A DNA stretch of 64,000 bases from Amphibalanus amphitrite (lineage: Eukaryota; Arthropoda; Thecostraca; Balanomorpha; Balanidae): positions 86,679 through 150,678 of the forward strand of contig NW_024882986.1 in the NCBI RefSeq assembly GCF_019059575.1, read 5' to 3'. Below the pieces are notes generated by a model, which was given only the letters and a program-made list of their open reading frames with translations, searched no databases and was not told the DNA's origin. Numbering within the stretch: position 1 is the stretch's first letter; each line of letters starts with the position of its first letter. Position numbers and translations under genes: made by a program. Below are positions 24,312 to 35,594 of the stretch, piece by piece.

Positions 24312-24618
24312 CAGGGCTGCGGAGTCGGAGTCGGAGTCGGAGTCGGAGTCGGTCGGAGTCGACAGCTGTGACCGGAGTCGGAGTCGGAGTCGGAGTCGGA
24401 GTCGATATTGGAAACCCCAGCTGGAGTCGGAGTCGGAGTCACCGAAAATCTGTCGACTCCGCAGCCCTGCCAGGTGTGCGGAGTCGGAGTCGGGAGTTGG
24501 AGTCGATCGGAGTCGACATTTCTGCCCGGAGTCGGAGTCGGAGTCGGAGTTGGTTTTTGAAAGCTGGAGTCGGAGTCGGAGTCGGAGTCACTGTAAATCC
24601 ATCGACTCCGCAGCCCTG
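24312..24618. mobile_element. hAT-type MITE made of GGAGTC repeats, 8-bp TSD
   Basis: The ends are CAGGGCTGCGGAGTCGG and CGACTCCGCAGCCCTG. GTTTATTG flanks both sides exactly (24304-24311 and 24619-24626). The 307-bp body is mostly GGAGTC hexamers broken by short unique stretches. An inward-facing pair of TIR-like sequences in the middle (about 24453-24485) suggests two units joined. The CAGGG start and 8-bp duplication are hAT hallmarks. No coding capacity. Confidence 0.92.
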
Positions 24619-24626
24619 GTTTATTG

Positions 24627-27000
24627 TGCGCCAGCCACTGAACGTGACTGAAGATAGGCTGACCCGCCGTACACAACTGAAGGTATAGGCTGACCCACCG
24701 AACACGACTGCAATGCTAGCTGCCGCGGTGCACACAAACGACTGGAGGTAAACTGGCTCACCGAACACGAATGGGGAAGATGTTCTGTAACGCTTAACTC
24801 GCCTAATGTCTGTTATATCGGCGTTTAGAAGAGCTTTGTCAATTGCCACGTTTTACAGCTGTTTTTGTTTGTAGTTTCTTACTGCGCCACCAGAAGCTGA
24901 GGACGGCCTCTGCATGTCTCCCTCTCCCTGATCCCTGATGTGGGCGCAGCCACTCCGCCTCAGCTATCATTATCTCCGGCATGCGCGCATCGTTGGCAAC
25001 TGCTAATGACGAGCCACTGAACTAGCGGCCGCTCGGGTCGGCGGGGGGGACTCCAGTCGGACGGGCGCACTTAGCCAATATCCGCTGGGTCGATCGTCTA
25101 TCCGGAGGAAGCAGACCATCACGGGATGCAGTGCCCCGCGGCGCCCGCCCCTGTGTCATTCGGGGGCAGTCGCGTCGATCTGGCGTCCAGGGAAAGATAA
25201 AACGCGCCGTACATGCGCCTCCTAACAAGCAGCTGCGCTGAAGTTCGCTGCATCTCGTGGCCCAGTGAATTCACGAGGTGCACCATCAGCCCCGCTGACA
25301 GGCCATGAGTATCTCGCCGAACGTGAAATGTGGGCCGTCTCTGAGCAGCCGAGCGTCCCATCGTTCGGTCCCATCTGGGCGGCGGCTAGTGGCGTCTCCA
25401 TCCCGGGTACAGATGGGCCTCCGAGTGTCCCGCTGTCGCCGGTATTAGGACACGGACAGACCATATGGCCGTGTCTCAGCTGGGGCCGCTGGACTAACGC
25501 CAGGTTAGCTGCCGGGGCCGGCAGCGGGGGTAGAGCGCCAGGGTGGGGCCGGAGGATAGCTCCGGGACCGACGGCGGGGGTAGAGGGGCTGGAGACGACA
25601 CCGCGCCGGGCCGCCGCGACCGCTCTGCCCACATTAGGCGTCATTATCACGGAGGACGGAGGCGCTGATCAATGCGGTCGGCCCCGAGTGGACGGCGGAG
25701 GCGACGCCGCCGACGGCCAGACGTCATCGGTGCCAATCTGGCCGGCCGCGGCCGATTTGATTTGGCCAGACTTGTCGGCCGCGCCGCACTGAACTCGGCT
25801 ATCGACAGGATGGGGAGAGAGCTGAGGAGAGGAAGAGGGGCGGGGATAATCGCGGCGGCGTGGTGGGAGGGCGAGTCGGAGCATACGGTCTTTAGTCTGG
25901 TTGTTACTGTTTTTTTTTTTCCTGTAAAACTGATGAAAAAGTTCATAACTTATAACTACGACTGTCTTTATTCCTTTCCATGAAGTGATAGGCTACAAGA
26001 CTACATAAATGCTTTTGACTTCATTGCTGAAGATATAAAAGGTATCCGAATCAAAAAACGGACGTGAAATGTAATTAACAGCATAGCTAAAAGGCTTGCA
26101 GGTTAAAGCCTTGACTGTGGTTGACTTCAGTTATGACATCGAATTGTTCCGCTCATTGGTAAGTATTTACAACATAAGCCATATGTACTCGTAACCAATG
26201 CTTTACTTTACGTACCGATGCACACGGTTGCAAGTCTGCATTGAGTCTTGAGCCTTACGTTCCTTTTCACCATTCAATAGTGCTGGTCCGGGGCCATTGG
26301 TCAATGATCAACGTTCAATGGAGCGATCTTTACAAAAAGCGAGGTAAACATTGTGCACAAGCAAGGTTTACTTGAAGGCTGTTTCGGAACTTTCCTTACA
26401 CCTCCCTCACACGTTTTGTCACGAAGATCGTGCTGCAGAACGGCCGCCCGCATCGTGAGTCCACAATCGATAGATGCGCTTCGACCACTGACTGTAAACG
26501 CTGTTTACGGACCTGAATGTGAGTCTGCTCGTACTGATTCAGCCGGGGCAAGGCTGGCTGAAAATGCATGTGTAAATTGCTGAGCGTGACTCCGAAGACT
26601 TGAATTAGTGAGATCTTTTCAATACTTACCTGTAATTTATAAAAAAGTCAATTAATAAGCATCCTTTCAGGCTCTACCGGTAACGCTTGATCATTTGATG
26701 CTGCTTTTTTTTTGCTTGCTTTCCATCTGAATGTACATTTGTGCTGGTCTGTAATAACCAAAGAAAATATTGTGGGACAAAGCACTTGACCACGATCGAG
26801 AAACACTGGCAAAATAATAACTGTCCTAACGATCGAGCGTACCAAAGAGGGCAAAGAGAAGCTGGCACCGTAAGTTAATTGAAAGAGAGAAGTGAGTAGC
26901 AGCATGACATGAAAGAAAAAATAAACAATCATAAAGAACGACTTTATAGTTAGAACTGGTAATTGAGCGTCAGATGACACATGTAAATTTCGAGTGCAGG
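24627..27000. other. Unassigned; diverged ~31-bp repeats, then a GC-rich island
   Basis: About 24650-24775 has three or four diverged copies of AGGCTGACCCACCGAACACGA. About 25020-25880 is GC-rich with many CpG; its longest frame (175 codons from 25265) has no recognised domain. 25950-27000 is AT-balanced with nothing recognised. Confidence 0.4.
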
Positions 27001-27001
27001 G

Positions 27002-27002
27002 C

Positions 27003-27101
<99 letters not shown>

Positions 27102-27315
27102 CTCTCTCTCCTCTCTCTCTTCTCTCTCTCTCTCTCTCTCTCCCTATCTCTCTCTCCTCTCTCTCCCTATCTCTCTCTCCTCTCTCTCAATCTCCCTCCC
27201 TCCCTCCCTCCCTCTGCCTCCCTCCCTCCCTCTCTCTCCCTCTCTCTCTCTCTCTCCCTCTCTTTTCTCTCTCTCCCTCTCAATCTCCCTCCCTCCCTCC
27301 CTCCCTCTCCCCCCC

Positions 27316-27406
<91 letters not shown>
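27002..27406. repeat. (CT)n microsatellite with CCCT variants
   Basis: About 400 bp of CT dinucleotides with interspersed CCCT blocks. The serine/leucine/proline frames through it are artefacts. Confidence 0.98.
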
Positions 27407-27407
<1 letters not shown>

Positions 27408-27409
27408 AA

Positions 27410-28210
27410 AAAAAAACATGTGTGCGCACTGTGCCAGTGCCTATACCAGGAAGCAGATGAGAGGCTTTACTCCACCACGCTGCTTCCAGTGATCTTCATT
27501 TTGACAGTGAACAGTGTTTACCGGTCGACTGTGCGCTCCCACTTGTGAAGGTATTCCGATGTTGTTGGCGTGTTGCTTTAATCTTGTCGGTGAATGGGAG
27601 GAGAATGGTATATTTCTCCTTATATTCCCTCGGCGGATGTTGCGCCTTCATTAGTTCGGCAGTTGTGTAGGGCCTCGAAATATGAAACAATGTGCAAAAA
27701 TGAATTATGCTTAGAAGTGATAATAAGGATAGTATGTAAATATTGTACCAGCAGGGAATGGCATGAATGCGCTTTCGTTAATTAAAAATAAAATAGAACT
27801 TCAAAAGAATTCATAGGAAAACTGTGCTGCAAGAAGACCATGCAACATACAGCATTTCTAAGTCGGCTCTTGTCATTCAATATGGAAGCAGTGTTGCAGA
27901 ATTCCCTTACAGGATAAGGATGAATAACGGTATGAGCACTGAACAGCCGGCCTTAGGCTTTAACTTCCATGGAATGAAAATCGTGCCGCTCCCCCCCCCC
28001 CCCGGATGTCATGACATCATGCGGGGACAGTATTTCAGAGGCAATAGGCATGCCTTTGAAAACTCTGCCAAGAATTGTTTTACAAAGATATGAAGTAACT
28101 TATAGAAAAGCGTTCCTCTTTAAATTGTGTAATGATGTACAAAAAAATGTATGTGAACTGTGTATGTATGCAGGTTTGTAAGTAAGAAAGTATGTATGTA
28201 TGTATGTATG

Positions 28211-28242
<32 letters not shown>

Positions 28243-29234
28243 CATGTAGATATGCATGCACGTGAATTGTGATGTAGTGTGATGTATTGTGTGATGTATG
28301 CACCTTACACAGCAACGACAATGCAATAGCAATGCCGCTTCTCACCGATGCAAGACAAAAAAGGGTCGAACATTTTTATCTCTTCGTCAAAAATTACCGT
28401 AATTTGTATGTCAAATTTAGCCTTTATTTTGCAATAATTCTTATGGTTAGGAAAACGTTGTAACTTTTCTCAGGTATATTGTTCATTATTTCTTTTAAAA
28501 TTTTAAATCCTAAGCTTAAAACATATTTAGAATATTTAAGAGCAACCTCAATCCATGTAGAAACAAATAAGAAACATTCATTTCATCAACGCTCTGGAAG
28601 CGTAACTATTTACAGCAGGTCGTTTTAGCAAACCATAGAATCAAACCAGAAGATCAACTCCATTTTGAGATGTAAATCAAAACGCAGCCGAACCCGCTGG
28701 CAGCGGGCGTGGTCCGCCATATCGAAGCCGACGTTTTAAGTGTTTCCTTTTTCCGTCGACTCGGCAGCCAGTCTCTCCGGTAGGAGCGGCTGCCAACCGG
28801 ACAGGCGTCAGAATACCAATCGAGCATGGGTGCGCAGTGCGAGACAATCAGCAATCAGCAACAATGGCGCAGCGCTGGGGCTGTGAGCGGAAGGCCAATA
28901 GTCGCGGGGCGGACAGCGAATTCAGAAAGACAAGGGTGAAAACGGCGCCCAGCCTCTATTTCCTCTTCCTGTGCCAGTCACGTGGACGCCAGAGGTCGCC
29001 ATTAACTCGGAGAGGTTTTATATCTGCTAGGCTATTCAAACTGGGGTTTCAGAAGGCTAGGCACGAAGCTAGCGAAAGTGAGAGCTTTTGTTCACTCGAA
29101 GATTGCCATTTGATGTGAGCATTGTTTGGAAATTCCTGCGATTATGGGCAACACCGGAATTGACAAGGCGACTATAAGTGAATACGATTTGGTTAAGAAC
29201 AGTGCATGTAATGTGTAAATGAGTACCTACATAA
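27410..29234. other. Unassigned; (GTAT)n tract at 28190-28240
   Basis: A GTAT tetranucleotide array of about 12 units sits near 28190-28240 and a C-run near 27993. 28680-29000 is moderately GC-rich. Short frames only. Confidence 0.45.
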
Positions 29235-29238
29235 TTAA

Positions 29239-30437
29239 CCCGCGCCCTGCTGGGGGGGGGGTGTTTGAACACCCCCCCCCCCCTTGTGGTTTTTCGCGAA
29301 TATCTCAACGAACGGCGGCGCGGAGCGCCGCCGTTTTTGGTACACCTTATCATACATCAATTCTATACATCTTCTGAAAATTTCAGACCAAGGTCATTCA
29401 AGGTCAGGTCACCAGGTCACTTGGAATAACCTCACCTCATAAAAAGTTTCAATGTCTCTCCTAGCTACACCGAGTGACCGATCACTTTGAAACTTTCAGC
29501 GATTGCTAAGAGCAATAGCATGTACAAAATGTATATCTCAGAATTTTGATATCGATGACCTAAGGTCAGGTCAATTTTGCGACCTCCCCATTATAAGTCA
29601 ACGGGAGAAAATTGAAATGCGCCTCTTTTGGATGAAAGACATTATAAACACTCCCAAACACTGAATTACAAGTGGTTTAGACACACTGAACATGAAAATG
29701 GTGTCCGTGACCCTTGTTTATGCCCTGAGGTCATCTTAGGTCACGAATGGTATCTAACAGTTTTTTCGCAAATAACTTTTGATAGAGGCATGCTAGAGCG
29801 ATGAAAACGCCTTAGATGTGTTCAGCTCGACGATACGGATCGACTGATATGCAACATGACCCTTTTCGGTCAGGTCATGACCTTGAACTGAGGTCAAATT
29901 TTCAAGTTGACCTTTCAAGGTCAAGTTATAGTTCATTCGATGCGTCTTGACGAGAGGAACACGATGCCGGTGAAAGTAAGCTCGTACAAGGCTTGGGTCA
30001 AAAGTTATTGCAGAAAAACTGTTTCCGAAAAAAAAATCGGCTTTTTTTGCAGTTTCTGCCCCCTGCAGGCAAAACCGTTGACGTTAGGTCAAATCTGAGA
30101 CAATTACTCAGAAAGGGCGTTAATAGGGCTATCGAACGCGTTTTTCTACGGCGCTGTAGCTCTATTGGTTCCCGAGTTATGCGTTTGCTTCTTGGAAATT
30201 GTCGACATTCGACCTGGAAATCGGCGAAATTTTGCCTTCAATGACCTCTAGTGACCTGACATTTGACCTGACCAAAAAAATTGACCGAAGTGATTTCGTC
30301 ATTATTTTTGACGCTCTTTCGAACGCCGCCTTCCGCGTATCGCTACGTGGCCCAGGAGCCGAGTTACAAGGGGGGTGTTCAAACACCCCCCCCCCCCAGC
30401 AGGGCGTGGAAATCCAGGACCCCCAGCGGGGCGCGGG
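29239..30437. mobile_element. TTAA-MITE g (piggyBac-like), 1199 bp
   Basis: Begins CCCGCGCCCTGCTGGGG and ends CAGCGGGGCGCGGG, flanked by TTAA (29235-29238 and 30438-30441). Subterminal hairpins carry TGTTTGAACA and TGTTCAAACA cores between G- and C-runs, followed by a GGCGGCGCGGAGCGCCGCC palindrome. The interior is rich in AGGTCA, including TCAAGGTCA, the monomer site form used by FTZ-F1/ERR receptors. It is a full-length member; MITEs e and i are relatives. Confidence 0.9.
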
Positions 30438-30488
30438 TTAACGGCAAAATTATTTGTTTTAATTAATAATCGAAAGAACGACCCATAT

Positions 30489-32356
30489 CCCGGCAGTTGC
30501 TGGGGTATTTCGCCACCCACCGTTTGCTGGGGGGGGGGCGTTAAACGCCCCCAGCCGATAACTCGAGAACCAATAGGCGCAGCGAAACGCACCAGGCGGC
30601 AAACGAAAGAGCGCGACGAGACGCTTCAGATGAGTAGGGGAGAACGGGGTTAATTGTAACATTTTTTTGCATTTTATCATCTGGTGCAAACACGTTTGCA
30701 GTTATAAAACTCTTTCTTTTATTTTCAGAAACTATGATGTTTTGTCTTTAAAATGCTGTTAAAACATTTCCGAAATAACTTATTTTTTGGGTCAAAATTG
30801 TTGTCCGAAAAAGTCAATTCATCTGTTACAATTTACCCTAGATACGGGGTCAAAAGTAACACCACCCGGGGACAATTGTAACATGCTAATTTACAGGCTA
30901 CAGCAACACAATTTTTCCCAAAACTTTGATTTAACAAAAGTATTGAACACTTGTTCATCTTCCCAGACTTGGTAGAGACGGTTCTTCTCAGGAAAATAGG
31001 CTTAAAACCTCGCACTTATACAGGGGTTGGATGGACCTCCTTTCCCTCGATTTTTCGCAAATAAATCGCGTAAAAAGCTGCCGATTGCGACAAAACTTAC
31101 AGCTCTCTTAATTCTAGCAATGTTTCATCTCCCTTGAAAATTTGACGACTTTGACATAATGGCCACTGACCTATAACCTGTTACATTTGACCCCTGCAAA
31201 AATGTTACAATTTTCCCCGTCGCGCCTTGACATATTTTAGACGAAACTGGCGCATAAAGATGTTGCATGTACAGCATTTAATGCTTTCAATTTATGGACA
31301 ACAAGCCTGCCAACGCTTACACAAAGTCTGAAGTCGATATCTTTTCAATGGCGGGAATTAGCTAATCAAATATAACGGTATAAAAATTTATAAAATGCAC
31401 TCAAAAACACATTACTGTGCACAGCCATCGACATACCCAGCACTTTCGCTTCAAACTTCGTTGGGAAAGGCAGTATAGAATTACGCATTTTCGGTCTTAA
31501 CATAAGCGCATTCTATTGGTAAGTTTATGAATTATTAACACTGTTACAATTGCCCCGTGTTACATTTGACCCCGCTCTCCCCTACTTTAAAGTTGAATTT
31601 TGAGGTCACAGGTCGGGTCAAGGTCAGGTCAAACACCTGAAATCGGGCTTTCAGTAGCATGGACTTCAGGACTTCGCAATGGGCGCCTCTCGTCATAAAC
31701 TCTGTCCAAATGGTGCACAATCCATCATATAAGGCCTACAAGAGTGTCAGCTCCATGTCGGGGTCGGTCAAGCATAGGTCAGGGTCAAGGTCAGGTCAAC
31801 CGGGTAGGCACATATCCCCGAAAATCAAAACTGATATTCGCAGCCTATGACACATGTTTTATAGGTAATTTGGGGCGTAGAACACGATGGTGACATTCAT
31901 TTTATCATATGTGTACGTGATTGGCTCAAAAAGTTCAATTTAAGAAATGCATGTATCATGGTCGTGAAGTAGTCACGAAAAATTGCCAAGATTCAGTTCA
32001 AGATTATGGAAAATGCGGAACGATAATCAATAATCGAAGATAGCCATTTTATTGATCATGGTATTGGCAGTCTAATGGCGTTAACGGCATGTCTGTATGT
32101 CTATTCTGTGATTTTATATGATTTTTGGAACATATGCCGTTTTTGGTCGAAAACTCAGAAATCATGACGTCACTAAAACCTCGATATCTCAAAAATTTTC
32201 CAACCTATTTTTTTGAAACTTTGTCACAATAAACTTCAATCAATTCCCTACAGGTACCCAAAATTTGGCGCGCCTGCGGCGCGCCGTTTTTATGCTATGG
32301 CCCGGCGAAAAAAGTGGGGGCGTTTAACGCCCCCCCCCCCCCCAGCAACTCGCGGG
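30489..32356. mobile_element. MITE h, relative of d, flanked by ATAT, hosting N2
   Basis: Reverse-oriented relative of MITE d, starting CCCGGCAGTTGCTGGGG and ending CAGCAACTCGCGGG. The flanks are ATAT (30485-30488 and 32357-32360) instead of TTAA. Without N2 (30637-31582 plus TA) it is about 920 bp, close to d's 914 bp. CGTTAAACG-core hairpins and the GGCGCGCC palindrome are conserved. Confidence 0.86.
30637..31582. mobile_element. TA-flanked GGGGAGAA element N2, 946 bp
   Basis: Ends GGGGAGAACGGGG and CCCCGCTCTCCCC, with TA at 30635-30636 and 31583-31584. The host MITE h reads uninterrupted GAGTACTTT in its sibling d, which confirms the TA duplication. The internal phrase TTACAATT/AATTGTAAC recurs in both orientations. 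About 31010-31200 resembles the left ~170 bp of MITE a, decayed and without its ends. Confidence 0.86.
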
Positions 32357-32360
32357 ATAT

Positions 32361-33902
32361 TTACCGCTTCATCGACGCGATAGCCATTCCAAGTCAATAC
32401 AATCGGTTGTGTACGATAGTGAGTGTACGAAATGGCATCCCACCATCCCCGACGTGGCGTCTCTGTCTGAAGAAGCCGCCGTTTCCGTCGGCGTCCTCGC
32501 CCCTACCGTCAGCGTTCTGTGTGTCCGTCTTCGAGGCCGGACACGTCCGAGCTCAACAGCGGCCATCAGTTCTCACAGCGCCAGCAGGCCAACCCTTCCG
32601 AAGATTCATGGACCGTTGGTTTCTCCGGCGGCAGCGAATTCAGCCCGCCACGAGCCCGAAAAGCATTAGACAATATAACGGCCAGATAAGACGCCGATTT
32701 CTAAGAGCCGTCAAACTCCCATGGGTGCCATATATTGCCACCAGAGCTGATAATTTCACCATGGACGCTCCTCAAGATATTTTGGGGTTCTTGAATGGGC
32801 TGAAATGGGAAAGTGCGTGCATTTTGTGGGTGAGTTGTCGGTTTCTGGAGACCTATTTTCATCAGTAAGATGCTGAATACAGTGCCTGCGGTCTTCAGTA
32901 AAGCGAAAAGCTACTGTCTGCTTTGAAGTACTGATTTCCAAGCAATATGATGAGACCTATCTGGCCGACAGAAATAATATGCAGCTTTGTAACTTTTCCG
33001 TTCACCTAAATGCAACAGCTTAACGTTCTAATGACCAATGACCGTTTCTGAGACGGAGAGCCATAAGCTCGCTGCCTGCGCCGATGCCGGGCGTGATAAG
33101 CGTCCTTAGCTTAATGTGCATGAATTTTCAAAGAAAAGTAAGCAAGCATTCACTAGCAAAATGTAATAAAAGTTCCTGAAAAAGTAACGGCCATTTGTTC
33201 GCTATCCAACATTCACTACACATAACACAATGCGTCGCTATTCTGACCAGGGTCCGCCCATTCCTAGGCATCAAAGCAGTTTTGTATTATTTTCCATTCT
33301 CTTGTTTGCCGTATTGACGCTCGGTGGGGTTCATAATCAAACTGTTATTTATTCAACGACCTTTATTTGATTTGTGTTCAGTAGGGCCAAAGTCCTAGTG
33401 CCATTCCGTTTTCTTTACTTTAATGAAAATGAATTGCTGATATTATTATGAGTCACGTCACTAGTCCCATGACAAAATCAAAGCCATGTGGATGAAAAGC
33501 TAGTTATCAGCCGTGGAGGCTCACCAAAACTCACACACACACAAAAGTGAACTGCTTAGGAGTCTACATAGATTTAGGATCTATAACTATAACTATCAAA
33601 TGCCACCACGAGGAATGTTCGTCAATACGATGCGTAACTATGATGTCAGATGCGTAACTATTCGTCAATATGATGTCAGATGCAACCCCTTAGAAGATTA
33701 AATACGATAGTGATTTCATTATCATAATTTGTGTTTTAGAGCTGCAGCAACGATTAGACGGCTCTCGCGAGATTAAGCGGCAGGATTTGCCCTTTTACAT
33801 TTCCGGTTATATCTCAGAAAATAATCGATCTACGATGAAGCCATTTTATACGATAATGGCAGGCTTGTGAACGAACAAATCGATCGCATCTTCAACACTT
33901 AA
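32361..33902. other. Unassigned sequence
   Basis: The longest frame (32314-32868, 184 codons, partly inside MITE h) has no recognised domain and mixed composition. A local ~35-bp duplication with CGTAACTAT and GATGTCAGATGC is at about 33600-33680. No gene called. Confidence 0.4.
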
Positions 33903-34054
33903 GCCGGGTTCACACCGGTTTTCCGGTCCGGAAAAATTCCGTCTGCCGGGCCGGCACCAAAATGTTGAAATTGTCGCTAGATGTCAAAAAAGTCGCTAGA
34001 ACCGGAAAACCGGAAAGTCGAGCCGGAAATGTCATAATCATCAACCATCAAGTA

Positions 34055-35229
34055 GGGGAGAGTGGGGTAAGATGCCCAGGGTGGGAAAGACGCCCCACCC
34101 CCTCTAGCGGCGAAACAAAGAATCGAACCTGGAAATTTATGTTCTTAGCGTAAAGCGGAAGCCTGCCTTGTTAACTGCACAAAAATTTGCGAAGCTCAGT
34201 TGGGCAACGGCTGGCTGGTGATTGCATGTTTTTTATTTGCTGCTTTCAACAAATATTTTGGTGTCAAAACATTGTAAATATCAAAAAAGGTAGATAATTT
34301 TTGCGTCCCTTGCTATAGTCGTGATACATTAACATGCGTGTACTGTGTCCCAAACAGTTTGTTTCAGGGTGTAGTTTTATGGCTAACAAATTGTACTGAT
34401 TTAATGTTACTTCGGTACCTTGGGGTAAGATGCCCCCTGTCCTGATGGGGAAAGACGCCCCCCTAAATCCGTAGGCTGTCCTTCAAGCAGCCCGTCAAAT
34501 CATTTATTACATACTTGTGATAAGAGACAAAAGCCGATCTGGGACTATTGAGAGTCCAGTACGGTCGGGTGCTCCCCATGCCGGTCTCTCGGCCCACACA
34601 GCGACTTTTTGGGCGGCATCTGACTCTGAGAGCCCTCACGACGGCCTCTGTGGGCCCCATTATTGGCTCCAAGGCCCCTCACGACATCCTTTGAGGGCTC
34701 CCACGTTGGCTCCACGGGCCGCGCAGGCATCTGAGGTCCCCACGATGGGCTCGAGGGCCCTCAAGCATCATGAAGACCTATAAGGGCCCCACAGCGGTCT
34801 CCGAACGCCACCACGGAGGCTTGTTTGGCCGCGCTGAACTAAGCTAGCCCTAACGATGACCTCTGAAGCCCCTTACGACTACTTTTGAGGGCCCTTCGAT
34901 GACGTTTGGTGTCTACTGCAGGTTCGAAGGGACTACTGATTCGTTCAGGCGATTCACGTGCCCATTTATGTCACTTATAGTGCAGGGGGCATCTTACCCA
35001 ACGCCAGGGGGCGTCTTTCCCACCCTGTGGGGTAAGATGCCCCCTTTCACTTCTTTAGGAAAATGCTTAATAGCAAAAAAAGTTATCATATTTCAGGCAC
35101 GAAATTGTGATATTTTTGGAGAAAAATGATGTCGGCTTCTGTTGAAACTCCAAGTTTTTGCTTTCCTATCGTCATTTTCGAATAATATATGACAAAGTAA
35201 AACCCTGGGCATCTTTCCCCACTCTCCCC
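34055..35229. mobile_element. TA-flanked GGGGAGAG element N3, 1175 bp
   Basis: Ends GGGGAGAGTGGGGTAAGATG and CTTTCCCCACTCTCCCC, with TA at 34053-34054 and 35230-35231. The phrases GGGGTAAGATGCCCC and GGGAAAGACGCCCCC recur inside in both orientations (about 34064, 34080, 34421, 34985, 35030, 35206). 34560-34915 is a diverged ~30-bp repeat of the GGCCTCTGAGGGCCC type. No coding frame recognised. Confidence 0.85.
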
Positions 35230-35594
35230 TACGATAAGTGGTACCAAGCAATCTCGCGAATTATTTTGAAATCGAACATACTTGTGTGACGGCTTTATAA
35301 GTCCCTGATGCAGTTCCACCCAACCGAAAATCATCCATACTTCACTGGTAGGTATATTAGCAAGATTAATACAATTTAACATTTACAGCATGCGGGCTGG
35401 GTATCGACAAAGAGACACAAATAAATTTCAATCGCGCTTTGGCTGTTGTTGGTTTAAAAACACTTGCGAACAAAGAGGAATTGAGGGCTGGGCAGGGCGC
35501 ATTAGAGACGGCGAGCTTGATATTACGCTTGCTGATGTAGATGGCTGGGTCTCAAAATCGGTCATCTGACCGTCACTGAACTCTACTGCCATAA

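Noticed and set aside
24185..24849. Frames rich in SESESE, GVGVGV and PTPTPT
   Set aside because: Translation of GGAGTC repeats inside a hAT-type MITE.
25022..25946. GC-rich block as a host protein-coding gene
   Set aside because: Frames are open on both strands at once, proline/alanine/glycine/arginine-rich, and without domains or convincing splice sites.
26974..27548. Serine/leucine/proline frames of 144 and 184 codons
   Set aside because: Translation of a CT microsatellite.
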